7,652 bases of DNA from Allosphingosinicella sp. (GCA_030146745.1 JASLBD010000460.1:1-7652), one strand, 5' to 3'; numbered from the stretch's first letter, positions 1-6,889 are shown. Numbers and translations: made by a program. The notes: a model not told the origin generated them from the letters alone.

Positions 1-1
1 C

Positions 2-112
2 GCTCTCAAGGTCGGCTACGGCTACGGCTATGGCTACGGTTATGGCGAGGACGCCTATGCCTATCGCGAGGGTGACCAGCCGAAGAAGCAGATCGAGCTC
101 CTGAAGGGCTGA
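2..112 (+). CDS. 3' end of a probable BY-kinase / Wzc-CpsD-like polysaccharide tyrosine kinase (partial)
   Basis: Only the last 36 codons and the TGA stop are present; the gene begins upstream of the window. The visible tail has five consecutive Gly-Tyr units (codons at 14-43), then Gly-Glu-Asp-Ala-Tyr-Ala-Tyr and a charged end (REGDQPKKQIELLKG). It carries seven tyrosines in all. A tyrosine cluster at the extreme C terminus is the hallmark of bacterial tyrosine kinases of the Wzc/CpsD/ExoP type. These sit at the inner membrane, autophosphorylate the cluster in trans, and so control polysaccharide chain length and export. The next six genes make and move a polysaccharide, which supports this reading. 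The Walker motifs that would prove it lie outside the window. Other Gly-Tyr-rich proteins cannot be excluded from this fragment alone. Confidence 0.66.
   Translation, partial: ALKVGYGYGYGYGYGEDAYAYREGDQPKKQIELLKG
14..46 (+). repeat. In-frame hexanucleotide repeat (GGCTAY)5 encoding Gly-Tyr units
   Basis: Five tandem 6-bp units (GGCTAC, GGCTAC, GGCTAT, GGCTAC, GGTTAT) plus a final GGC. Each unit encodes Gly-Tyr. Because the unit is two codons long, slippage would add or remove tyrosines without shifting the frame. Confidence 0.85.
103..108 (+). promoter_or_regulatory. Ribosome binding site GAAGGG for the TPR protein
   Basis: GAAGGG lies in the last codons of the upstream gene, 6 nt before the GTG at 115. 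It supports that GTG as the start, only 2 nt past the upstream stop codon, and suggests translational coupling. Confidence 0.55.
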
Positions 113-114
113 TC

Positions 115-1344
115 GTGGCCGCTGGCGCCCAGGGGGAGGACCGGAGCTCCGGGCGGCGAATCGCCGCCTGGGCGGTGACCGCCGCGTCGCCGCTGATCGT
201 CTGGCTGATCGTGAAGGCCGCCGCCTCGGGCTTGTCCATGGCGACGGCCGTCGCCCTGGCGCCGCTGCCGCCCGAGAATCCGGCGCCGACGCTCAAGGTC
301 CTGGCGAACGGTGCCCAGATTCCCACGATGCGCGTAACCGAAGAGATGGCGCGGACGGCGAAGGAGGGGCTCGCGAGCCTGCCGCTCGCCTTCGAACCCT
401 TTTTCGTCGCGGCGCGCGTGGCCGAGCAGAAAGGCGACCTTCGCCGCGCCATCGCGCTCATGGAGGAAGTGCGGCGCCGCCGCTATTCCCATCCGGCGGC
501 GCGAATGCAGCTGATGATCTATTACACCAAGGCGGAGCGTTTTCAGGAGGCGATGTCGGAGATCGACTTCGTCCTGCGCCGAAGCGAGGAAGCGCGGCCG
601 GCGCTGCTTCCCGAGCTCACCCGGCTCATCGCCGATCCCCGCGGCCGGGCGGCGCTCGCGTCGATCCTCGCTAAGGATCCGGTCTGGAAGTCGGATTTCT
701 TCGCCGCCGCCGGGAAGCGCAAGCTCGCCACGAAGGATGCGCAAGACCTTTACGAGCGCGTCCGCAAGCTCAAGCCGAACGGCGACCTGCTGCAGGAGCG
801 CCAGCTCATCCTCGAGACCCAGGCCGCCTCGGGCGATTATGCCGGAGCCCGGCAGACCTGGCTCGCCACCCTTCCCCAGCGCGAACGCGGAGCGAACCGC
901 CTCATGGCCGACGGCGCCTTCACCGGCCTGCGCTCCCCCCGGCCCTTCGGCTGGACCTTCAGGGACGTCGAAGCCGGCCGCGCCGAGCCCGCGAAGGACG
1001 GCCAGCGCACCTATCTCGACGTCGCCTATTTCGGCGGCCAGAGGGTGACCCTCGCCGAGCAGATGCTGGCGCTCCCGCCCGGACGCCACAGCCTGCGCCT
1101 CATCGCTCGAAGCCCCAATGGAATAACTTCGGGCCGGATCTTCTGGCGGCTGACCTGCCTGCCGGGCGGGAGCCAGATCGGCCTGCTCGACATGGGCCGG
1201 GCCGGCGCCGACAACCGCCGGTTCAGCGTCGACTTCACGGTTCCGGCGGGCTGCCCCGGCCAGTCGCTGAGCCTGGTCGCCGAGCCGGGAGACGTCGCAT
1301 CTCCGGTCAACCTCGAGATCGCGCGCATGGAGATCGGCCGGTGA
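115..1344 (+). CDS. Membrane-anchored TPR-repeat protein with beta-rich C-terminal domain, EPS-cluster associated
   Basis: A 409-residue protein of unproven function. A charged N terminus (positive residues at 10, 14 and 15) leads into one hydrophobic segment at about 17-37, with no lipobox. This suggests a single-pass inner-membrane protein with a periplasmic body. Residues about 92-157 form helix pairs with TPR-like spacing (AEQKGDLRRAIALMEEV and a second copy ending MSEIDFVLRR). Further helices at about 205-255 include another TPR-like pair (QAASGDYAGARQTW). From about 277 to 409 the sequence is beta-strand-rich and looks like a jelly-roll or carbohydrate-binding-like fold. It contains two cysteines (347 and 380) that could form a disulphide if periplasmic. 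The GTG start is 2 bp after the kinase stop and has a Shine-Dalgarno site; the end overlaps the next gene by 4 bp. Context suggests a scaffold or partner for the polymerase or export complex. That role is inference. Confidence 0.8.
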   Translation: MAAGAQGEDRSSGRRIAAWAVTAASPLIVWLIVKAAASGLSMATAVALAPLPPENPAPTLKVLANGAQIPTMRVTEEMARTAKEGLASLPLAFEPFFVAARVAEQKGDLRRAIALMEEVRRRRYSHPAARMQLMIYYTKAERFQEAMSEIDFVLRRSEEARPALLPELTRLIADPRGRAALASILAKDPVWKSDFFAAAGKRKLATKDAQDLYERVRKLKPNGDLLQERQLILETQAASGDYAGARQTWLATLPQRERGANRLMADGAFTGLRSPRPFGWTFRDVEAGRAEPAKDGQRTYLDVAYFGGQRVTLAEQMLALPPGRHSLRLIARSPNGITSGRIFWRLTCLPGGSQIGLLDMGRAGADNRRFSVDFTVPAGCPGQSLSLVAEPGDVASPVNLEIARMEIGR

Positions 1345-2714
1345 GGGGTGGTTTCTGGACCTTGGCGGCGACCCTCTATCTCATCGCCTGCCTGCTGCTC
1401 GGCGGCGCCAGCGCGGCGGGCGTCGCCGCCAACGCCTTCCTGCAGCTCGTCGGCCTCGGCCTCATCGTGGCGCTCCTCTGGCGGCGGAATTTCACCCTGC
1501 CCGAGGGGGCGCGAGGGCCGCTGTGGATCGGCGGGGCGTTGCTGCTCGTCGGACTGATCAGCCTCATCCCGCTTCCCGCGGGCCTCGGCTCGGGCCCGCT
1601 GCGCTCCGAGGTGGTCGAGGCGTTCCGGCTGATCGGGCTGGAGCCGCCCGCGCTTTCCGCGTCGCTGGCGCCGTCCTGGACCTTGAACTCGCTGCTCCAT
1701 CTGCTTCCGGCGGCGGCGATGTTCCTGCTCGTGGCGCGGCTGCCCAACGAGGACCGGCGGCTCCTGCCGACGGTGCTGCTGGCGGTGGCGGGAGTCTCGG
1801 TGGTGCTCGGCGCTTTCCAGCTCATGGGCGGTCCGGATTCCCCGCTTCGGCTTTACGAGGTCACCAATCGGACGTCGCCGGTCGGTTTCTTCTCCAACGC
1901 CAATCATCAGGCGACTCTTCTGCTTTGCGCACTGCCGCTGACGGCGGTCATCGCCGGGCGGATGGCGACCCGCCGGTCGCGCTCCAAGCGCAGCGGCGGA
2001 GCGATCGTCAGCGCCTCGATCGCCGTCTTCATCCTCGCCGGACTCGCCATCAGCGGGTCGAGAGCCGGCTGGGGCCTCGCCTTGCCGGCGGCGATGGCCA
2101 GCCTGCTCATCTACCGCCGCACCGTCGCCGGGCGGGTGGCGGCGGGCTGGTGGGCGGCGCTCGCAGTGCTGGCCCTGCTCTTCGGCTATGCCGCGATGCA
2201 GGGGCCGCTGGGCAAGGAGAGCCTCCAGGCGGAAATGGCCGAAGCGCCCTCCAGCCGGCGAGTGCTCGCCTCGACGACGACCGAGATCATCAAGGACAGC
2301 TTCCCCCTCGGCACCGGGCTCGGCACCTTCTCGACCGTCTATCGGCGCTACGAGGACCCGAGCAAGGTTACGCGGCAATTCGCCAATCATGCCCATAACG
2401 ACTATCTGGAAGCCGTGCTCGAGCTCGGCGCGGCGGGCCTGCTGCTCATCCTCGCCTTCCTGTTCTGGTGGGGGCGCAGGGCCTATCAGGCCTGGACCCG
2501 GGACTTCGAGGGCGCCGCGCTCGCCCGGGCCGGTTCGGTGATGAGCGGCATCGTCCTCGCCCATTCGGTCGTCGACTATCCGATCCGGACGGCGGCGATC
2601 GTCGCGGTCTTCGCCCTCGGCTGCGCCCTGATGATCCCGCCCGCGCCGCGCCGGAGCGCGGTGGAGCCGGAGGACGAGGCTTCAGCGCCGCTGCGCCATA
2701 TCGAGGCGGTGTGA
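1341..2714 (+). CDS. O-antigen ligase/polymerase family membrane protein, probable Wzy polysaccharide polymerase
   Basis: A 457-residue polytopic inner-membrane protein with roughly 11-12 hydrophobic segments (about 8-26, 30-47, 60-78, 117-132, 141-161, 189-206, 221-239, 243-257, 270-285, 358-377, 396-432). It shows the signature blocks of the Wzy_C/WaaL family: GFFSNANHQA at 182-191, SGSRAGW at 238-244, and FPLGTGLGTF at 321-330, followed by HAHNDYLEAVLELGAAG at 350-366. The large loop before the HAHNDY block (about 286-357) is the expected periplasmic catalytic loop. The family includes both polymerases that join lipid-linked repeat units and ligases that transfer glycans to lipid A or proteins. 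Sequence alone does not separate them, but a Wzx-like flippase and a kinase tail in the same cluster favour a Wzy polymerase. The GTG start overlaps the preceding stop as GTGA, with GGAG 8 nt upstream at 1329-1332. Confidence 0.9.
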   Translation: MRGGFWTLAATLYLIACLLLGGASAAGVAANAFLQLVGLGLIVALLWRRNFTLPEGARGPLWIGGALLLVGLISLIPLPAGLGSGPLRSEVVEAFRLIGLEPPALSASLAPSWTLNSLLHLLPAAAMFLLVARLPNEDRRLLPTVLLAVAGVSVVLGAFQLMGGPDSPLRLYEVTNRTSPVGFFSNANHQATLLLCALPLTAVIAGRMATRRSRSKRSGGAIVSASIAVFILAGLAISGSRAGWGLALPAAMASLLIYRRTVAGRVAAGWWAALAVLALLFGYAAMQGPLGKESLQAEMAEAPSSRRVLASTTTEIIKDSFPLGTGLGTFSTVYRRYEDPSKVTRQFANHAHNDYLEAVLELGAAGLLLILAFLFWWGRRAYQAWTRDFEGAALARAGSVMSGIVLAHSVVDYPIRTAAIVAVFALGCALMIPPAPRRSAVEPEDEASAPLRHIEAV

Positions 2715-2737
2715 CCGCCCCCGCTCCGCCAGAGCCC

Positions 2738-2746
2738 GAAGGAAAG
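2738..2746 (+). promoter_or_regulatory. Ribosome binding site for rfbC
   Basis: GAAGGAAAG sits 8 nt before the GTG at 2755 in the 40-bp gap after the polymerase gene. It fixes the start of the epimerase, whose N-terminal strand (MLIERTGLAQLLVL) matches the usual family start. Confidence 0.6.
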
Positions 2747-2754
2747 CCCGGAAC

Positions 2755-3303
2755 GTGCTGATCGAGCGGACCGGCCTCGCCCAGTTGCTCGTGCTTACGC
2801 CGCGGGTCTTCCGCGACGAGCGCGGCTTCTTCACCGAAAGCTACAACAAGCGGGCCTTCGCCGAGGCCGTCGGCGAGGAGCTCGACTTCGTCCAGGACAA
2901 TCACAGCCGCTCGAGCCGGGGCGTGCTTCGCGGCCTCCACTATCAGCTGCCGCCGCGCGCCCAGGGCAAGCTGGTGCGGGTGGTGGCGGGCGAGATATTC
3001 GACGTCGCGGTGGACCTGCGCCGGACCTCGGCCACGTTCGGCCGCTGGTTCGGCCTGGTGCTTTCGGCGGAGAAGGGCAACCAATTGTGGGTCCCGCCCG
3101 GCTTCGCCCACGGCTTCCTCACCCTCAGCGAAACGGCCGACGTCCTCTACAAGGCTTCCGATTATTACGATCCCGCCCGCGAACGCTCGATCGCCTGGAA
3201 CGACCCGGAGATCGGCATCGAATGGCCGCCGGAAAGCCGGCCCCTTCTCTCGGCCAAGGATGCCGTCGCCCCCCGGCTCGAAGCCGCCGAGCTTTTCCTC
3301 TAG
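2755..3303 (+). CDS. rfbC: dTDP-4-dehydrorhamnose 3,5-epimerase (RmlC/RfbC)
   Basis: A 182-residue cupin enzyme of the usual full family length. It epimerises dTDP-4-dehydro-6-deoxy-D-glucose at C3 and C5 to the L-lyxo form, the third step of dTDP-L-rhamnose synthesis in the cytoplasm. Visible family blocks are DERGFFTESYN (21-31), FVQDNHSRSSRGVLRGLHYQ (45-64), QGKLVRVVAGEIFDVAVDLR (70-89 region), PPGFAHGFLTLSE (114-126) and ASDYYDP (134-140). By alignment from memory with the Salmonella enzyme, the catalytic His is H62, its Asp partner D169 and the catalytic Tyr Y137; all are present, so the enzyme looks intact. It lies between the polymerase and flippase genes, so the polymer probably contains L-rhamnose or a relative. 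RmlA, RmlB and RmlD are not in the window. Confidence 0.95.
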   Translation: MLIERTGLAQLLVLTPRVFRDERGFFTESYNKRAFAEAVGEELDFVQDNHSRSSRGVLRGLHYQLPPRAQGKLVRVVAGEIFDVAVDLRRTSATFGRWFGLVLSAEKGNQLWVPPGFAHGFLTLSETADVLYKASDYYDPARERSIAWNDPEIGIEWPPESRPLLSAKDAVAPRLEAAELFL

Positions 3304-3327
3304 GGCGATGCCGGAAGCGGGACCGCC

Positions 3328-4797
3328 GTGAGCATCTCCAGACATGCGACCTACAACGTGCTCGGAGCGATCGTCCCGCTCGTCATCACGGTCGCCACGG
3401 TTCCCCTTTATCTGGCCCTGGTCGGGACCGAACGTTACGGCATCCTCGCGATCTGCTGGGCCGTGCTCGGCTATGTCGGCTTCCTGGACCTCGGGCTGGG
3501 CCCGGCCGTCGCTCAGAAGATCGCCGCGGCCCGCCAGGGACCGCCGGACGATCGGGCGCGGCTCTTCTGGACCGCGACATGGATGAGCCTGCTTCTGGGG
3601 CTTGCGGCGGCGGCGATCATCTATCTGGGCACGCACCTCTATTTCGACATGGCCGCGAACGTGAGCTCCGACTTCCGCGCCGAGCTTCGCGACGCGCTTC
3701 CGCTGCTCGCGCTGATGGTGCCGATGGCGATGCTGGGCAGCGTCTTCACCGGCGCCCTGCAAGGGTCGGAGCGCTTCGGAATCATCAATCTCGCCAATGG
3801 CACGGGCACATCGCTGATGACCCTGCTCCCGCTGGCGGCCGCCTGGTTCATCGCTCCCGACCTGCCGAGCCTGATCGCCGGGGCGCTGGCGGCCCGAACG
3901 CTGACCGCGGGCCTGCTCCTCGCCGCCTGCGCGCGCTCGGCCGGCATCGGCCGGGTTCGCGGGCCCGATCGCCGCGAGATCGGGCCGCTCTTGAGCTTCG
4001 GCGGGTGGGTGAGCGTCTCGACCATGGCCGCTCCGCTTCTGGTGACCTCCGACCGGGTCGTCATCGGCGCGACCCTGAACGCCGCCGCGGTTGCCGCTTA
4101 TGCCATTCCCTACAATCTCGTCGTCCGGCTGAGCATCGTTCCGAGCAGCCTCGCCTCGGCGCTGTTCCCGCGCTTCGCTTATGCCGACGCCGCCGAGCGC
4201 AAGCGCCTCATCGCGGACAGCAGCGCCGCCGTCGCCGCCATCATCACCCCCTTGGCGATCGTCGGCTTCGGCGCCGTCAGCCCCTTCTTCGAGCTGTGGA
4301 TCGGCGACGCGCTGGCCGCCCAGGCGGCGCCGGTGGCCCTGATCCTCCTCGTCGGCGCCTGGGCGAACGCCTTCGGCCAGGCGCCGTTCGCGATGATCCA
4401 GGCATCGGGACGCCCCGATCTCGTCTCCAAGCTGCTCGTGGCCGAGATCATTCCTTACTGGGCGGCGCTGCTCGCCGGAATCTACGCCTTCGGCCTGGTC
4501 GGCGCCGCGGCGGCGTGGGCGCTTCGAGCGATGGTCGACACCTTCCTTCTCTTCTTCCTCGCCCGGGTCGGATGGGCGCCGGTGAAGTCGCTCGCCGTGC
4601 CGGCCGCTCTGGTCGTGGCGGGGGCGGCCGCGGCCGCGCTGATCGAGCGTCCGCTGGTCTATGCGGCGATCGCCGGCCTCGCCGCCGCTGCGCTTTTATG
4701 GGCTCTTTTCAACATACCCGACGTTGTTCGCACCCGCCTCGGAGCCCACGCGCACTGGCTGCCGCGGGGCCCGGCGGCACCGGAGGAGACAAGATGA
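3328..4797 (+). CDS. Wzx-like polysaccharide flippase (MOP/PST superfamily)
   Basis: A 489-residue hydrophobic protein with about 12-14 predicted membrane segments, the size and character of an oligosaccharide flippase. The N terminus (SRHATYNVLGAIVPLVITVA) and the following block YGILAICWAVLGYVGFLDLG (37-56) with GLGPAVAQKIA match the first repeat of Wzx/RfbX-type proteins. DRVVIG (242-247) followed by AAYAIPYNLV (256-265), then PRFAYADA (281-288), matches the conserved start of the second half. Such proteins move undecaprenyl-diphosphate-linked repeat units from the cytoplasmic to the periplasmic face, handing them to the polymerase encoded just upstream. The GTG start is 24 bp after the rfbC stop, with a modest GGAAG at 3313-3317 and a nearer GGGA. 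The 3' end overlaps the methyltransferase by 4 bp. The tail after about 465 is hydrophilic and Pro-rich. Lipid II flippase MurJ is less likely given the context and sequence. Confidence 0.9.
   Translation: MSISRHATYNVLGAIVPLVITVATVPLYLALVGTERYGILAICWAVLGYVGFLDLGLGPAVAQKIAAARQGPPDDRARLFWTATWMSLLLGLAAAAIIYLGTHLYFDMAANVSSDFRAELRDALPLLALMVPMAMLGSVFTGALQGSERFGIINLANGTGTSLMTLLPLAAAWFIAPDLPSLIAGALAARTLTAGLLLAACARSAGIGRVRGPDRREIGPLLSFGGWVSVSTMAAPLLVTSDRVVIGATLNAAAVAAYAIPYNLVVRLSIVPSSLASALFPRFAYADAAERKRLIADSSAAVAAIITPLAIVGFGAVSPFFELWIGDALAAQAAPVALILLVGAWANAFGQAPFAMIQASGRPDLVSKLLVAEIIPYWAALLAGIYAFGLVGAAAAWALRAMVDTFLLFFLARVGWAPVKSLAVPAALVVAGAAAAALIERPLVYAAIAGLAAAALLWALFNIPDVVRTRLGAHAHWLPRGPAAPEETR
4782..4788 (+). 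promoter_or_regulatory. Strong Shine-Dalgarno GGAGGAG for the methyltransferase
   Basis: GGAGGAG lies 5 nt before the ATG at 4794, inside the last codons of the flippase gene. It is the best ribosome binding site in the window. It decides the methyltransferase start, although the same frame stays open for about 1.7 kb further upstream. Confidence 0.75.
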
Positions 4798-5783
4798 CGG
4801 CAATCTCCCGCAACGACGTGCCGGGCCACCGCGGCGCCTGGCCGGCGGACGGCGTTACCGCTTTGGGCCGCTGCCCCGTCTGCGGCGAGGCCAGGCGGTC
4901 GCTCTTCCTGGACCGGCTCCGCGACACGACCTTCTACTCGGCCCCGGGGGAGTGGACGCTGTGGCGCTGCGCCAACTGCCGATCCCTCTATCTGGATCCG
5001 CAGCCGACGCCCGGGACGATCGGCCTCGCTTACGACAGCTACTACACGCACGCCGCCAGTCCAGGCGCCGGCCCGCCGCCGAAGAGGAGCGGGCTGCGCG
5101 GGGCGCTGGTCGGCCGCCTCTCCCGATCCGAGCCCGGCTATGCCGAGCGGATACCTTTTCCCGAGGGCGCGACCCGGCCCAGGCTGCTCGATGTCGGCTG
5201 CGGCAATGGTGAGTTTCTCGGCCGGGCACGGAAGGCGGGCTGGGACGCCTTCGGCTGCGACTTCGATCCCGCGGCCGTGAGCGCCGCCCGCGAGTCGGGC
5301 GCCGAGGTGCGCCAGGGCGGCGCGGAATCCTTTCTCGATTCGACCGGCAGCTTCGACGCGATAACCCTGGGTCATGTCATCGAGCATGTCCACGACCCGG
5401 CGGGGCTTCTCGTCCTGTGCCGCGACCTGCTGAAGCCGGGCGGATCGATCTTCGTCGACACCCCCAATTCCGAAGCGCGCGGGCTTGCGCTGTTCGGCCG
5501 CAGCTGGCGCGGATTGGAGCCTCCGCGGCACCTGATCCTTTTCAACTGGAGCGGCCTCGAGCAGCTGATGTCCCGCTGCGGGTTCGAAAATGTGGAACGG
5601 CTGCCGCAACCCGGCCTCGCCCTTGCCCTGTGGATCGCCAGCGACCGTATCCGGTCCGGCCACAGGCCCGAATCGCCCCGGCGCCCCTCGCCGCGGCTGC
5701 TGGCCGCCCTGCCCCTGCTGGCGCTGATACCCCGGCGGCGGACGGAGTTCGTCACGCTTCGAGCCCGAAAGCCAGCCGAATGA
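4794..5783 (+). CDS. Class I SAM-dependent methyltransferase with N-terminal zinc ribbon
   Basis: A 329-residue soluble protein. The N terminus has a four-cysteine zinc-ribbon pattern, CPVC at 27-30 and CANC at 59-62, followed by YLDPQPTPGTIGLAYDSYY. This arrangement is common in methyltransferases of polysaccharide and antibiotic-sugar clusters. The Rossmann core starts at LLDVGCGNGEFL (131-142, motif I, SAM binding). It continues with an acidic end of strand 2 (CDFDP, 155-159), HVIEHVHDP (194-202), LKPGG (213-217) and VDTPN (221-225). These fit the Methyltransf_11/12/23 group, so the product probably methylates a sugar in the polymer precursor. Whether transfer is to O or C, and to which sugar, cannot be read from sequence. 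It is shorter than NovU/TylC3-type C-methyltransferases (about 400 residues). Start and stop both lie in ATGA overlaps with the neighbouring genes, implying coupled translation. Confidence 0.9.
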   Translation: MTAISRNDVPGHRGAWPADGVTALGRCPVCGEARRSLFLDRLRDTTFYSAPGEWTLWRCANCRSLYLDPQPTPGTIGLAYDSYYTHAASPGAGPPPKRSGLRGALVGRLSRSEPGYAERIPFPEGATRPRLLDVGCGNGEFLGRARKAGWDAFGCDFDPAAVSAARESGAEVRQGGAESFLDSTGSFDAITLGHVIEHVHDPAGLLVLCRDLLKPGGSIFVDTPNSEARGLALFGRSWRGLEPPRHLILFNWSGLEQLMSRCGFENVERLPQPGLALALWIASDRIRSGHRPESPRRPSPRLLAALPLLALIPRRRTEFVTLRARKPAE

Positions 5784-6793
5784 ACGCCGCGCCGGCCGAT
5801 CCGCCGCTCCCTCGAATCTCGGTCGCGATGGCGACCTACAACGGCGCCGCCTACCTTCCCAGGCAGCTCGAGAGCCTCGTGGCGCAGCATCGGCGGCCGG
5901 ACGAGCTCGTCGTGTGCGACGACCGCTCGACCGACAACACCGTCGAGCTGCTCGAGGAATTCGCCCGGACGGCGCCCTTCCGGGTCCGGATCCACCGCAA
6001 CGAGAGCAATGTGGGAGTGCTCCGCAATTTCGAGAAGGCGCTGTCGCTGTGCGAGGGCGACATCGTCTTCCTGTCGGACCAGGACGACGTCTGGCTTCCG
6101 GAGAAGATCGGCGAGGTCGTCGCAAGCTTCGAGACCAATCCCGGCGCCCTCGCCGTCATCAACGACAAGCTGATCGCCGACGAGAACCTCGTCCCGACCG
6201 GCGCGACCATGCTCGGCAACATCCGCGGCTTCGGCTCGCCCGACTCGAATTTCGTCGCCGGCTGCTGCTCCGCCTTCCGCCGCGAATGGCTGGGGATCGC
6301 CTTGCCCATCCCGAAGGGCGCGATCGCCCACGACACTTGGCTGGTCGGCCTCGCCCATCGTCTCGGAGCCGCCTCGATCGTCGAAAAGCCGCTTCAATAT
6401 TACCGGCGGCACGGGACGAACGTCTCGCAGAACGCCTATAGCGACCGGCGGCGCGTGGGCTTCGCCAGGCGCCTGGCCACCGAGGTCCGCGGGATCCTGA
6501 AGCGTTCCGGGGACGAAGGCGGCGCCTATTGGCAGGAGTTCCTCGACTCCAACGAGGCCGAGGCGCGGCGCATCGGCGAGCGGCGGGACGATCTCGGCCG
6601 GCTCGGCCTCGGCGGGCAGGCGGACGCCGCGGTGGGCCTGCTGAGGCGGCAGAGCGAGACCATGGCGGCGCGCCGGCACCTGGCGCAGGCGCCGCTCCCG
6701 CGCCGCGCGGCCCAGGTCTGGAAATTGTGGCGCTCGAGCGGCTACGCCTCGTTCTCGGGCTGGAAGAGCGCGCTCAAGGACCTGATGCAATAA
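5780..6793 (+). CDS. Family 2 (GT-A) glycosyltransferase, rhamnosyltransferase-like
   Basis: A 337-residue cytoplasmic or membrane-associated enzyme that transfers a sugar from a nucleotide donor to the growing lipid-linked repeat unit. GT2 landmarks appear in order: ISVAMATYNG (13-22), VVCDDRSTDNT (44-54), NVGVLRNFEKAL (77-88), the metal/donor motif LSDQDDVW (98-105), a probable acceptor-side block GCCSAFRR (161-168), HDTW (184-187) and YYRRHGTNVS (207-216). The SDQDDVW plus HDTW plus Y-R-H-G-N-S combination is typical of the GT2 branch that includes rhamnosyltransferase-like enzymes. This fits the nearby epimerase, but donor and linkage remain inference. Residues about 220-337 form an Arg-rich helical extension. 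The ATG at 5780 overlaps the methyltransferase stop as ATGA. No clear Shine-Dalgarno precedes it, so translation is probably coupled. The frame is open further upstream, but that part overlaps the methyltransferase core and reads as an Arg/Pro-rich shadow. Confidence 0.92.
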   Translation: MNAAPADPPLPRISVAMATYNGAAYLPRQLESLVAQHRRPDELVVCDDRSTDNTVELLEEFARTAPFRVRIHRNESNVGVLRNFEKALSLCEGDIVFLSDQDDVWLPEKIGEVVASFETNPGALAVINDKLIADENLVPTGATMLGNIRGFGSPDSNFVAGCCSAFRREWLGIALPIPKGAIAHDTWLVGLAHRLGAASIVEKPLQYYRRHGTNVSQNAYSDRRRVGFARRLATEVRGILKRSGDEGGAYWQEFLDSNEAEARRIGERRDDLGRLGLGGQADAAVGLLRRQSETMAARRHLAQAPLPRRAAQVWKLWRSSGYASFSGWKSALKDLMQ

Positions 6794-6810
6794 GGGACCT
6801 CCTTGCCGTC

Positions 6811-6830
6811 GCCCCAGCGCAGGCTGGGGC
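6811..6830. repeat. Hairpin 1: perfect 8-bp stem, 4-nt loop
   Basis: GCCCCAGC (6811-6818), loop GCAG, GCTGGGGC (6823-6830). All eight pairs are canonical and seven are G-C. It lies 18 nt after the glycosyltransferase stop and could stabilise or end that transcript. Confidence 0.8.
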
Positions 6831-6869
6831 CTCGGGGGGTGAAGAACGCGGCGCCTTTCACCCGCCGGG

Positions 6870-6889
6870 GTCCCAGCCTTCGCTGGGAC
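6870..6889. repeat. Hairpin 2: perfect 8-bp stem, 4-nt loop
   Basis: GTCCCAGC (6870-6877), loop CTTC, GCTGGGAC (6882-6889). On the minus strand the loop is GAAG. It lies just downstream of the minus-strand peptidase stop, so it sits in the 3' untranslated region of that gene. Confidence 0.8.

Noticed and set aside
1026..2564. 512-codon minus-strand open frame antisense to the polymerase gene, and similar long antisense frames at 61-1089, 2446-3762, 4659-6125 and 5372-6790
   Set aside because: Their compositions (Arg, Gly, Gln, Glu, His and Pro runs) are typical of high-GC antisense shadows. The plus-strand frames carry clear family motifs in all these regions.
4622..4640. GC-only palindromic run with two overlapping GCGGCCGC sites
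   Set aside because: It is explained by an Ala-rich membrane segment of the flippase in high-GC codons.
3087..4793. Long open frame upstream of, and in frame with, the methyltransferase (898 codons in total)
   Set aside because: It overlaps rfbC and the flippase in another frame. Its translation is rich in Arg, Gly, Asp and Pro with no motif, and a strong GGAGGAG site marks the real start at 4794.
5417..5779. N-terminal extension of the glycosyltransferase frame
   Set aside because: It overlaps conserved methyltransferase sequence and encodes an Arg/Pro/Ala-rich shadow. The GT2 fold begins properly after the ATG at 5780.
1..6793. Possible defence system, phage remnant or mobile island
   Set aside because: No integrase, transposase, nuclease, toxin-antitoxin pair, tRNA or attachment-like direct repeat was seen. 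All genes fit polysaccharide synthesis with even base composition.
6811..6889. Intrinsic (Rho-independent) terminator pair for the convergent genes
   Set aside because: The stems are strong, but neither hairpin is followed by a T-run in either direction, so I call it a REP-like palindrome with a possible termination role instead.
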